The notes below the pieces were generated by a model. That model ran no database searches and was not told the origin of the DNA. It worked only from the letters and a program-made list of their open reading frames with translations. From positions 186,001 through 250,000 of the forward strand of contig NZ_JBNGPA010000007.1 in the NCBI RefSeq assembly GCF_050589845.1: DNA of 64,000 bases. The letters are read 5' to 3'. The stretch's first letter is position 1. Every line of letters starts with the position of its first letter. The position numbers were made by a program, and so were the translations under genes. This stretch comes from Carboxylicivirga agarovorans. Lineage in GTDB: Bacteria; Bacteroidota; Bacteroidia; Bacteroidales; Marinilabiliaceae. Positions 54,991 to 62,955 of this stretch are shown here, one piece after another.

Positions 54991-56421
54991 TTACTTTACA
55001 CGTTTTAATCCCATCTCCTCACCCTTCTTCAACATCAGTTCAAAAGCTTCATCGTAGTTATTACCAATTTCACCTTCCAGAATGGCCTCTTTAATAATAG
55101 CCTTTAAATCACCAATCTCCTTACAGGGCTGAAGGTTAAATGTCTTCATAATGACTTCACCTGTGACCGGTGGCTGAAAATTGCGAATATGATCTTTCTC
55201 TTCAATCTCTTTCAGCTTTTGACGTACCACCTTAAAGTTACGCATGTAGCGTTTAACCTTAGCCTCATTCTTCGATGTTATATCAGCCTCACACAAGGTC
55301 ATTAAGTCATCTATATCATCACCAGCCTCAAATAACAATCGTCGAACGGCTGAATCGCTAACCACATCTTCACTCAATACGATAGGGCGCATGTGCAATC
55401 CCACCATTTTCTGAACGTATTTCATCTTTTCATTCAGAGGCAACTTCATTCGCCCAAAAATCTTCGGAATCATCTTCTGACCAATGAAATTGTGATTGTG
55501 AAAAGTCCACCCGAGCTTCTTGTCGTATCGCTTCGTGCGTGGTTTGGCAATATCGTGCAATATGGCCGACCAGCGCAGCCAAAGATTATCGGTATTGGGC
55601 ACAATACGGTCCAAAACCTCTAATGTATGATAGAAATTATCCTTATGAGCACGGCCATCAACCTTATCAACCCCTTTCATAGCCTGAAACTCAGGGAAAA
55701 TAATCTGCAGCAAACCTGTTAACTCCAATAGTTTAAAGCCGATCGAAGGTCGGTCCGCCATTACTATTTTATTCAGCTCATCGGCAATGCGCTCGCCTGA
55801 AACAATATCAATCCTGTCCTTCTGGGTTTTAATGCCCTCAAAGGTCTTTTCTTCAATCCTGAAATTAAGCTGCGTGGCAAAACGAATGGCGCGCATCATA
55901 CGCAAAGGATCATCTGAAAAGGTCACACCCGGTTCAAGCGGCGTGCGTATTATGCCATTTTCCATATCCTCTATCCCATTGAAGGGATCAACCAGTTCTC
56001 CGTAATTGTCCTTATTAAGACTTAATGCCAAAGCATTAATCGTAAAATCACGACGATTCTGATCATCTTCAAGGGTACCATCTTCAACAATGGGCTTCCG
56101 TGAATTACGTTGATAAGACTCTTTGCGCGCTCCTACAAATTCCACTTCCAGATCACGGTAGCGCAACATGGCCGTTCCAAAGTTCTTAAAAACATTTAAA
56201 CGTAAGCCACCTAATTTTTTGGCCACCTGCTCTGCCAACTCAATACCACTACCCAACACCACCACATCAATATCTTTCGACGGACGATTCAGGTACAAAT
56301 CACGAACAAACCCACCAATTACAAAAGCCGGCCTGTTCATCTCATCACATATATCTCTTATTGTATGAAAAACAGGGTGGTTCAGACTCTTTTCCACCCT
56401 TTTACTTGCTTCTTGTATCAT
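54991..56421 (-). CDS. CCA tRNA nucleotidyltransferase / poly(A) polymerase family protein with HD domain
   Basis: Class II nucleotidyltransferase of 476 aa from the chosen Met at 56421 (MIQEASKRVEK); the longer frame begins in sequence with no coding character. It adds or repairs the 3' CCA end of tRNA. Motifs are FVIGGFVRDLYLNRPSKDID (G-G-x-V-R-D and D-x-D), RRDFTINALAL, and DPLRMMRAIRFATQLNF, followed by an HD domain (LHDIAKPRTKR and FHNHNFIGQKM). The neighbour is the SpoU methyltransferase, with zero spacing. It could be named cca, but I leave the symbol open because poly(A) polymerases share these motifs. Confidence 0.9.
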   Translation of the reverse strand: MIQEASKRVEKSLNHPVFHTIRDICDEMNRPAFVIGGFVRDLYLNRPSKDIDVVVLGSGIELAEQVAKKLGGLRLNVFKNFGTAMLRYRDLEVEFVGARKESYQRNSRKPIVEDGTLEDDQNRRDFTINALALSLNKDNYGELVDPFNGIEDMENGIIRTPLEPGVTFSDDPLRMMRAIRFATQLNFRIEEKTFEGIKTQKDRIDIVSGERIADELNKIVMADRPSIGFKLLELTGLLQIIFPEFQAMKGVDKVDGRAHKDNFYHTLEVLDRIVPNTDNLWLRWSAILHDIAKPRTKRYDKKLGWTFHNHNFIGQKMIPKIFGRMKLPLNEKMKYVQKMVGLHMRPIVLSEDVVSDSAVRRLLFEAGDDIDDLMTLCEADITSKNEAKVKRYMRNFKVVRQKLKEIEEKDHIRNFQPPVTGEVIMKTFNLQPCKEIGDLKAIIKEAILEGEIGNNYDEAFELMLKKGEEMGLKRVK

Positions 56422-56514
56422 ATTGCTGATAAAATTACAATAATAATATGGCATTTTGACCATTTTTGGCAGATATAGCTTTTGGCACAGTTGTTGAAAT
56501 ATCCACACATATAC

Positions 56515-56534
56515 ATTTCTAGATATCTAGAAAT
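56515..56534. promoter_or_regulatory. Perfect 20-bp palindrome in the thioredoxin promoter region
   Basis: ATTTCTAGATATCTAGAAAT is a perfect palindrome. It ends 7 bp upstream of a -7 element (TACTTTTG at 56542-56549) and covers the space where the -33 box should lie, so it is placed like an operator or activator site for a dimeric regulator. It also lies between two divergent units. Confidence 0.6.
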
Positions 56535-56541
56535 ATTTTAT

Positions 56542-56549
56542 TACTTTTG
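56542..56549 (+). promoter_or_regulatory. Candidate -7 promoter element of the thioredoxin gene
   Basis: TACTTTTG matches TAnnTTTG, 28 bp before the start codon at 56578. The -33 region is occupied by the palindrome. Confidence 0.55.
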
Positions 56550-56577
56550 CAGTATTCACAATAAAAAAATAGAAATC

Positions 56578-56937
56578 ATGGTACAACACTTAACCAACGA
56601 AACATTTAAAGAAAAAGTTTTTAATTATACGGATAGCAAAGACTGGAAATTTGAAGGAAGCAAACCTGCAGTCATTGATTTTTACGCTGATTGGTGTGGA
56701 CCTTGTAAAATGGTAAGCCCTATTCTGGACGAGTTATCAGCCGAGTTTGATGGTAAAATAGACATCTATAAAGTAGATACTGAGGCCGAACGTGAACTGG
56801 CAGGAGCATTTGGGATCCAAAGTATTCCATCTATTCTGTTTATCCCTAAAGATGGTCAGCCACAAATGGCACAAGGGGCATTGCCAAAAGATACATTCAT
56901 CCGTGCCTTTAAAGATGTGCTGAAAGTTGAGAAATAA
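56578..56937 (+). CDS. Thioredoxin (cytoplasmic)
   Basis: A 119-aa thioredoxin that reduces disulfides in cytosolic proteins. I chose the Met at 56578 (MVQHLTNETF), since the upstream part of the frame crosses the promoter. The active site is DWCGPCKM (Cys40 and Cys43) and the cis-Pro loop is IQSIPSILF. It lacks any signal peptide. The first 30 residues share FKEKVFNY and KDWKFEG with the next gene, so the two arose by tandem duplication. The operator-like palindrome lies upstream. Confidence 0.92.
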   Translation: MVQHLTNETFKEKVFNYTDSKDWKFEGSKPAVIDFYADWCGPCKMVSPILDELSAEFDGKIDIYKVDTEAERELAGAFGIQSIPSILFIPKDGQPQMAQGALPKDTFIRAFKDVLKVEK

Positions 56938-57035
56938 TAGCCGGTACGGCTGTTAAAGTCTTGTTAAATCGTGTAACAACATAAACTATTGAGTGAATAA
57001 CAGAGTTTAAATGAAACATTGTAATAAGTAAAAAT

Positions 57036-57503
57036 ATGAAGAAGATATTATTTGTTTTAGGTGGTTTAATCTTAGTAATTGCCAGTGGATTTCAAGTTTA
57101 CAATTCATCGGCCGATGAGACTAAACAAAGTGAAGGAGAAAACTCTGTTATTTACCTTGATGCAGCCAGTTTTAAGGAAAAGGTATTTAATTACGAAACC
57201 AACAAGGAATGGAAGTATGAGGGTGAAGTACCTGCTATTCTTGACTTTTATGCCGACTGGTGTGGACCTTGTAAGATGTTGTCACCTGTATTAGACAAAA
57301 TTCAAAAGGAGTACAACGGTAAGGTTCAGATCTATAAAATAGACACTGACGACGAAAAGGAATTAGCTGCCACATTCGGGATTCGAAGCTTACCAACAAT
57401 CGTATTTGTTCCTTTAAAGGGTGATCCGCAAGCTGCAATGGGGTACCGCTCTCAAAGCGATCTGGAAACAATGATTAGTGAAATATTACAAGTTGAGAAG
57501 TAA
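57036..57503 (+). CDS. Thioredoxin with N-terminal signal/anchor (periplasmic)
   Basis: A 155-aa thioredoxin whose residues 1-22 form a hydrophobic signal or membrane anchor (KKILFVLGGLILVIASGF). The thioredoxin domain has DWCGPCKM (Cys76 and Cys79) and IRSLPTIVF at the cis-Pro loop. It starts 98 bp after the cytoplasmic copy and is its tandem paralogue, moved to the cell envelope. It may carry reducing power outside the membrane, for example to TlpA-type partners. Confidence 0.9.
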   Translation: MKKILFVLGGLILVIASGFQVYNSSADETKQSEGENSVIYLDAASFKEKVFNYETNKEWKYEGEVPAILDFYADWCGPCKMLSPVLDKIQKEYNGKVQIYKIDTDDEKELAATFGIRSLPTIVFVPLKGDPQAAMGYRSQSDLETMISEILQVEK

Positions 57504-57687
57504 TACCAAATGTTTTATTGAATGATTGATAAATAAACTGAATTATTCAGGGCTTCAACAATAAAAATAGAGATATAGCCAATGCTACATTGATATTTTA
57601 TGAAGAAATTGAAGTTTTAAATAAACAAATTATATCGATCATTTGATGATATTTTTCGTATAATACTCATGATTAGATAATGGATTG

Positions 57688-57720
57688 AAAGCCGAAGATA
57701 TTTTCTTCGGCTTTTGTTTG
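57688..57720 (+). terminator. Intrinsic terminator of the thioredoxin unit
   Basis: A perfect 11-bp stem (57688-57698 with 57704-57714, AAAGCCGAAGA arm), a 5-nt loop and a TTTTGTTTG tail, about 185 bp past the second thioredoxin. The tail overlaps the -33 box of the thiamine promoter. The stretch 57504-57687 holds no gene I can see. Confidence 0.85.
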
Positions 57721-57749
57721 TTTATAAGTTATATTTTCATTTACCTTTG
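57717..57749 (+). promoter_or_regulatory. Promoter of the thiamine operon
   Basis: The -33 TTTG at 57717-57720 and the -7 TACCTTTG at 57742-57749 are separated by 21 bp, matching the Bacteroidota consensus. Transcription should start about 57755, just before the TPP riboswitch. Confidence 0.75.
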
Positions 57750-57762
57750 ATCCATCAATTAT

Positions 57763-57834
57763 TCGGGGTGCCTTAAAACACAGGCTGAGATTACACCCAT
57801 TGAACCTGATGCAGGTAATGCTGTCGCAGGGATA
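57763..57834 (+). promoter_or_regulatory. TPP riboswitch (THI element)
   Basis: The conserved thi-box blocks are all present: CGGGGTGCC, GGCTGAGAT, ACACCC, GAACCTGAT, CAGGTAATGC and CGCAGGGA. It binds thiamine pyrophosphate and lowers expression of the downstream genes. About 42 nt separate its end from the thiS start, and I see no strong T-run terminator in that stretch, so control of translation start is likelier than early termination. Confidence 0.95.
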
Positions 57835-57876
57835 TGAATGACTCTCCACAGGCTTCCCGTACAATTTAATAAGACA

Positions 57877-58080
57877 ATGAACATCTTAATTAATGGGCAA
57901 GCTACAGACATGCCCGACAATTCTACAATCACCGATGTGCTGCAGCACATTGAACAATACCAGAAAGGTGGTATTGCCGTTGCCGTTAATGATATGGTTG
58001 TTCCTAAAGGCAAATGGGGCAACTCGCAGGTAACTGATGGCGACAAAATTCTGATTATTAAAGCAAGCCAGGGCGGCTAA
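57877..58080 (+). CDS. thiS: Sulfur carrier protein ThiS
   Basis: A 67-aa ubiquitin-like sulfur carrier that brings sulfur, as a C-terminal thiocarboxylate, to thiazole synthase. It begins MNILINGQ at 57877; the upstream 13 codons of the frame lie in the leader. The signature is the Gly-Gly end (KASQGG), plus VAVNDMVVPK. It is the first gene after the riboswitch and 18 bp before thiC. No thiF activating enzyme is in the window; it may lie beyond the right edge. Confidence 0.93.
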   Translation: MNILINGQATDMPDNSTITDVLQHIEQYQKGGIAVAVNDMVVPKGKWGNSQVTDGDKILIIKASQGG

Positions 58081-58098
58081 TTCATATCCACACAACTT

Positions 58099-59916
58099 AT
58101 GACGAAAAGTAAAATATCTCAGGAAGGTCTGACCACTGGTCCTTTTCCTAATTCAAGAAAAATTTATGAGAAAGGTTCAATTCATAATATTGAAGTCCCT
58201 CACAGAAGCATTGAATTAAGCGACACAAAAACCAGTGAAGGTGAGCTGATTAAAAACCCACCGATAACCGTTTATGATACAAGTGGTCCATATACCGATC
58301 CTGACTACAAGGTTGATCTGGAAAAAGGATTACCTAAAATTCGTGAGCAATGGATCAGGGAGCGTGGTGATGTTGAGGAGTTGCAGCAGTTAAGCTCTGA
58401 ATACGGGCAAATGCGTCTGGCCGACACTAATCTTGACCATTTGCGGTTTGACCATGTCAGCTCGCAACCATTGAGGGCTAAAGATGGTAAATGTGTTACT
58501 CAGTACTTTTATGCCAGCCAGGGTATTATCACGCCAGAAATGGAATATGTTGCCATTCGTGAAAACCAGCAATTACAGCAGGTAAAAGATAAATACCGCC
58601 AACACCGTGGCGAATGTTTTGGAGCTCAAATACCAGCAAAAGAGGTAACACCTGAATTCGTTCGTGACGAGATTGCCGCGGGAAGAGCGATCATTCCATG
58701 TAATATTAACCACCCTGAGGCAGAGCCTATGATCATTGGTCGTAACTTTTTGGTAAAGATCAATGCCAACATTGGTAACTCACCAACTACATCATCCATC
58801 GAAGAGGAAGTGGAAAAAGCCGTCTGGGCCGTTCGCTGGGGTGCCGACACCATCATGGATCTTTCCACTGGTGATAACATCCATGAAACACGCGAATGGA
58901 TCGTTCGCAACTCACCGGTTCCGGTTGGAACTGTACCATTGTACCAGGCGCTTGAGAAAGTTAATGGTGATGTTGAGAAGCTAACCTGGGAAATTTATCG
59001 GGATACCCTGATAGAGCAGGCTGAACAGGGAGTAAGCTACTTTACCATACATGCCGGTTTGTTATGGAAGCACATTCCATCAACTATTCATCGTGTAACC
59101 GGTATTGTTTCACGTGGTGGTTCAATCATGGCCAAATGGATGCTATACCACCACAAGGAAAATTTCCTCTACACGCACTTTGATGAGATATGTGACATAC
59201 TGGCAGCCTATGATGTTGGGGTGTCTTTAGGCGACGGGCTTCGTCCTGGTTCTATTGCCGATGCCAATGACCGTGCTCAATTTGGGGAATTAGAGGCTCT
59301 TGGAGAATTAACACAGATAGCCCGTGATAAATATGTTCAGGTCATTATTGAAGGACCGGGTCACGTGCCTATGCAGGGTATTAAAGAAAACATGGATCTG
59401 CAGTTGAAGCACTGTAAAGAAGCGCCTTTCTATACCTTAGGACCTTTAACTACCGATATCGCACCGGGCTATGATCACATTACATCAGCCATTGGTGGTT
59501 CAATGATCGCATGGCAGGGTACAGCCATGCTTTGCTATGTAACACCAAAAGAGCATTTGGGCTTACCCGACAAGCATGATGTTAAGGTGGGCGTTATAAC
59601 CTACAAACTGGCAGCACATGCTGCTGATGTGGCAAAAGGATTCCCGGGTGCCCAGTTCAGAGACTACGCTATGAGTAAGGCTCGTTTCGAATTCAGGTGG
59701 AAGGATCAGTTTTCTTTGGCACTGGATCCGGAAACGGCCATGCAGTACCATGATAAAACGCTGCCTGATGAAGGTTATAAGTCATCACACTTCTGCTCCA
59801 TGTGTGGAGAGAAATTTTGCTCTATGAAAAGCACCATGGAAGTGAGAGACTTAGCAAAAAAGTTAGAAGATAAGAAAGAATTATTCAAAGAATCGGGCGG
59901 AGAGTTATATATGTAA
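58099..59916 (+). CDS. thiC: Phosphomethylpyrimidine synthase ThiC
   Basis: A radical SAM enzyme of 605 aa that converts aminoimidazole ribotide into HMP-phosphate, the pyrimidine half of thiamine. The noncanonical cluster motif CSMCGEKFC (Cys566, Cys569 and Cys574) lies near the C-terminus. Family blocks include TNLDHLRFDH-like, AGRAIIPCNINHPE, NIGNSPTTSSIEEEVEK, LSTGDNIHETREWI and IEGPGHVPMQ. Length is normal. Second gene of the riboswitch-controlled operon. Confidence 0.97.
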   Translation: MTKSKISQEGLTTGPFPNSRKIYEKGSIHNIEVPHRSIELSDTKTSEGELIKNPPITVYDTSGPYTDPDYKVDLEKGLPKIREQWIRERGDVEELQQLSSEYGQMRLADTNLDHLRFDHVSSQPLRAKDGKCVTQYFYASQGIITPEMEYVAIRENQQLQQVKDKYRQHRGECFGAQIPAKEVTPEFVRDEIAAGRAIIPCNINHPEAEPMIIGRNFLVKINANIGNSPTTSSIEEEVEKAVWAVRWGADTIMDLSTGDNIHETREWIVRNSPVPVGTVPLYQALEKVNGDVEKLTWEIYRDTLIEQAEQGVSYFTIHAGLLWKHIPSTIHRVTGIVSRGGSIMAKWMLYHHKENFLYTHFDEICDILAAYDVGVSLGDGLRPGSIADANDRAQFGELEALGELTQIARDKYVQVIIEGPGHVPMQGIKENMDLQLKHCKEAPFYTLGPLTTDIAPGYDHITSAIGGSMIAWQGTAMLCYVTPKEHLGLPDKHDVKVGVITYKLAAHAADVAKGFPGAQFRDYAMSKARFEFRWKDQFSLALDPETAMQYHDKTLPDEGYKSSHFCSMCGEKFCSMKSTMEVRDLAKKLEDKKELFKESGGELYM

Positions 59917-59957
59917 CGAATAACACTTATTTTTGTGCTAGATTAAAACTAAACTTT

Positions 59958-60566
59958 ATGAAGCCAATTGTAATTTGTTACCCAACAAAACTCGACAAAG
60001 AAGTAGAAGCTATTAATGCGATGTTTGAGGCCGGTTTGGAAGTGTTACACGTTCGCAAACCTGCCTACAGCGAGGCTGATATGGTAGCTTTTATTAATTC
60101 AATAGATGCGAAGTATCACAACAAGATCGCTCTTCACAGCAATCTGCATTTAGTTGAATTAAAAGGCCTGCGTGGTGTTCACTTCACATCATACAATCGC
60201 CATTTAATCGACGACTATAGTGATAAAGCATTACCGAAGAGTATTTCGGTTCACTCAATGAGTGAATTGATTAACCTTAGTGAATCATTTAACTATGCAT
60301 TGCTAAGCCCGGTATTTGAAAGTATTTCAAAAGAAGGATATGGTCCGGCTATTGATCAGTCGGTGTTGAAGAATTATTTAAAGAAGAATCACGAAGTGCC
60401 TGTTCTGGCTCTTGGAGGCATCGACCATAAAAATGTGGATGTTGCCAAAGAGTTGGGCTTCGATGGCGTGGCTTTACACGGTCACCTGTGGGCGCAATTT
60501 GAAAAAGATGGTGACATCAATGGCGTTGTTGAACGTTTCAAAGAGGTCACTGAAAAATGGACCTAA
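59958..60566 (+). CDS. TenI/ThiE-like protein
   Basis: A 202-aa TIM-barrel protein of the thiamine phosphate synthase superfamily. The short LHVRKPAYSE in place of ThiE LQLRxK, LRGVHFTSYNR in place of GADGVHLGxxD, and the absence of the ThiE phosphate motifs suggest that it is not a full ThiE. By analogy with TenI, a thiazole tautomerase is plausible. It lies 41 bp after thiC and 3 bp before thiD, while the canonical thiE follows later, so two paralogues serve one operon. The true activity is inferred. Confidence 0.75.
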   Translation: MKPIVICYPTKLDKEVEAINAMFEAGLEVLHVRKPAYSEADMVAFINSIDAKYHNKIALHSNLHLVELKGLRGVHFTSYNRHLIDDYSDKALPKSISVHSMSELINLSESFNYALLSPVFESISKEGYGPAIDQSVLKNYLKKNHEVPVLALGGIDHKNVDVAKELGFDGVALHGHLWAQFEKDGDINGVVERFKEVTEKWT

Positions 60567-60569
60567 AAA

Positions 60570-61331
60570 ATGAATGAAAGACCTTATGTCCTGAGCATTG
60601 CCGGATTTGACCCCAGCAGTGGCGCAGGTGTTACAAGTGACATAAAAACGTTTGAACAGCATGAGGTCTGCGGCTTAGGAGTTGTTACAGCCATTACCTA
60701 CCAAAACGAATCAAGTTTTGCAGGTGTTAGTTGGTTACCCTTCAAGGACATTGAACAACAACTAATTGTATTAGCTGAGAAATACACGCCTAAAGCCATC
60801 AAAATTGGGTTGATAGAATCAGAAACGATTCTGATACAAATACTGGACTGGATAAAAAAATACTGGCCGGAGTCTTTTATCGTATGGGACCCCATACTTA
60901 AAGCCTCCGCCGGCTTTCCTTTCCACTCCAACCTTCACAATACCATAGAAAAGATAGTGAGCAACACCATTAATTTGCTCACGCCCAACCTTCCGGAATA
61001 CAAACAGCTTTTTGGTACACAAGCACCAGTTGATATCGTTAACAAGCTACAAACTTCTGTGCTTATTAAAGGCGGGCATCAAAGTGGCGATGAAGTATGT
61101 GATAATCTGTACACACCGGGAAATAAAGAGTGCTTTCAAGTAAAATCGCAAAAGATAAAAGGCGATTTACAAAAGCATGGTACAGGCTGTATATTATCAT
61201 CGGCCATCGTTGCTGAAATAGCTAAAGGAAGTACTCTGCCTGCCGCCTGTTCAAAAGCACATTTTTACGTTAAAAAAGTAATTGGCAGTAACAACTCACT
61301 TTTGGGTTACCACCACAATATTATAGATTAA
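60570..61331 (+). CDS. thiD: HMP/HMP-P kinase ThiD
   Basis: Hydroxymethylpyrimidine/phosphomethylpyrimidine kinase of 253 aa, making HMP-PP for coupling by ThiE. It has the ribokinase-like features SIAGFDPSSGAGVTSDIKTF, VWDPILKASAG, LLTPNLPEY, VLIKGGHQ and the anion hole KHGTGCILSSAIVA. It begins 3 bp after the preceding stop codon, so coupled translation is likely. It is a little shorter than the usual 265 aa. Confidence 0.95.
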   Translation: MNERPYVLSIAGFDPSSGAGVTSDIKTFEQHEVCGLGVVTAITYQNESSFAGVSWLPFKDIEQQLIVLAEKYTPKAIKIGLIESETILIQILDWIKKYWPESFIVWDPILKASAGFPFHSNLHNTIEKIVSNTINLLTPNLPEYKQLFGTQAPVDIVNKLQTSVLIKGGHQSGDEVCDNLYTPGNKECFQVKSQKIKGDLQKHGTGCILSSAIVAEIAKGSTLPAACSKAHFYVKKVIGSNNSLLGYHHNIID

Positions 61332-61341
61332 ACAATCGGCT

Positions 61342-62007
61342 ATGAATAAAAAATCCATATCCCGTCTCCAATTTATTACCTCTCCTTCAAAACAAAGCTA
61401 CATGGAGCAAATACAAACGGTAGTGATGGGAGGTGCCAACTGGATACAACTTCGTATGAAGGACGATCCGATGGAAGAAATTGAAAAAACAGCTATCGAA
61501 GCATTGAGCTTCTGCATGGATAATGGTGCCACTTTTATCATGAATGACCATGTCGAAATAGCAGCTAAAATTGGCGCAGATGGCGTTCACCTGGGAAAAA
61601 ACGATATGTCGCCTGCTATGGCACGTGACATACTTGGTCCACAAGCAATTATCGGTGGTACCGCCAATACTTTTGAAGATATAAAACGCCTGGTTAATGA
61701 AGGTGTTGATTACATCGGACTAGGTCCGTTCCGCTTTACCGAGACAAAGAAAAACCTAAGTCCTGTTTTAGGTACAGAAGGCTATAAAGCCATTTTAGAC
61801 CAGTGTAAAGTTGCAGGAATTAACATTCCTGTTATTGCCATTGGAGGACTGGTACCCGAAGATTTTGAGGCCTTATTTACTACTGGTGTTCATGGTGTGG
61901 CCATCTCATCTTACATCACTAAAAACGAACAACCAGGAGCTGTAACGCTTGACTTACTGCAGAAGATAGGCAAACTAAGCTCGGCCAACTGGACAAAGTT
62001 TCACTGA
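61342..62007 (+). CDS. thiE: Thiamine phosphate synthase ThiE
   Basis: Joins HMP-PP and the thiazole phosphate to make thiamine phosphate. At 221 aa it shows the complete ThiE motifs: WIQLRMKD, FIMNDHVEIAAKIGADGVHL, IIGGTANTF, DYIGLGPFRFTETK and IPVIAIGGL. It is the canonical enzyme of the two paralogues in this operon. It lies 10 bp after thiD. A 112-bp gap to thiG follows, with a small GGCG/CGCC hairpin at 62067-62082. Confidence 0.96.
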   Translation: MNKKSISRLQFITSPSKQSYMEQIQTVVMGGANWIQLRMKDDPMEEIEKTAIEALSFCMDNGATFIMNDHVEIAAKIGADGVHLGKNDMSPAMARDILGPQAIIGGTANTFEDIKRLVNEGVDYIGLGPFRFTETKKNLSPVLGTEGYKAILDQCKVAGINIPVIAIGGLVPEDFEALFTTGVHGVAISSYITKNEQPGAVTLDLLQKIGKLSSANWTKFH

Positions 62008-62119
62008 TAGAAAGCAGAAAATTAAAAGTCCGCAGAAAACAGACAATAAAAATAATATCATATAAGCTGGCGGCCTCGCCGGATAGATGACGAAGGCTAA
62101 TAGCTAAAAGCTCTAAAAT

Positions 62120-62893
62120 ATGACTCCACTTAAATTAGGCGATAAAGTCTTTCAATCACGATTATTTACAGGTACAGGTAAATTTGCTTCGAATCAACTG
62201 ATGCAGGATGCGATTGAAATCAGTGAATCAGAATTGGTAACGGTAGCGCTACGTCGTGTTGAGATGAACAACCAGAAAGATGACATATTGCAACACCTCA
62301 AACACCAACGCATTAATTTACTGCCTAATACGTCGGGTGTGCGAACGGCTAAAGAAGCTGTGTTTGCAGCTCAGCTGGCACGTGAAGCTTTAGACACAAA
62401 CTGGCTGAAACTGGAAATACATCCCGATCCGAAATATTTGTTACCCGACCCCATAGAAACACTTAAGGCTGCTGAAGAATTAGTGAAACTTGGTTTTATT
62501 GTATTGCCTTATGTCCAGGCCGATCCTGTTTTATGTAAACGCCTAGAAGAAGTGGGTACAGCGGCGGTCATGCCACTGGGGGCTCCTATTGGATCGAACC
62601 AGGGCTTACAAACCAAAGAAATGTTGCGCATCATTATTGAGCAAAGCCAGGTGCCTGTAGTTGTTGACGCAGGTATTGGTGCACCATCACATGCCGCTGA
62701 TGCCATGGAAATGGGTGCAGATGCAGTTTTAGTTAATACAGCCATCGCCGTTTCTCCCAATCCTGTTGAGATGGGTAAAGCATTTAAACTGGCTGTTGAG
62801 GCTGGTCGTATGGCCTATGAAGCCAAACTGGCAACAAAATCGATGGGTGCCGAGGCATCAAGCCCCCTGACTGCTTTCTTAGATGAATTATAG
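62120..62893 (+). CDS. thiG: Thiazole synthase ThiG
   Basis: Makes the thiazole phosphate ring from DXP, ThiS thiocarboxylate and dehydroglycine. A 257-aa TIM barrel with the imine-forming lysine in NWLKLEIHPD (Lys97). Also seen are FTGTGKF at the start, LPNTSGVRTAKEAV, AAVMPLGAPIGSNQG, VPVVVDAGIGAPSHAADAME and DAVLVNTAIA. It acts with ThiS and with ThiH, which is encoded next. Confidence 0.97.
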   Translation: MTPLKLGDKVFQSRLFTGTGKFASNQLMQDAIEISESELVTVALRRVEMNNQKDDILQHLKHQRINLLPNTSGVRTAKEAVFAAQLAREALDTNWLKLEIHPDPKYLLPDPIETLKAAEELVKLGFIVLPYVQADPVLCKRLEEVGTAAVMPLGAPIGSNQGLQTKEMLRIIIEQSQVPVVVDAGIGAPSHAADAMEMGADAVLVNTAIAVSPNPVEMGKAFKLAVEAGRMAYEAKLATKSMGAEASSPLTAFLDEL

Positions 62894-62955
62894 AAAATCG
62901 TTACACCTAGTAATCAGGCTTCAGACTTCGGTCTTTGGTCTCACGATATAAAAGA

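Noticed and set aside
62067..62082. GGCG/CGCC hairpin between thiE and thiG as a terminator
   Set aside because: Only 4-6 bp with no T run; thiG and thiH clearly belong to the same pathway, so a full stop here is unlikely.
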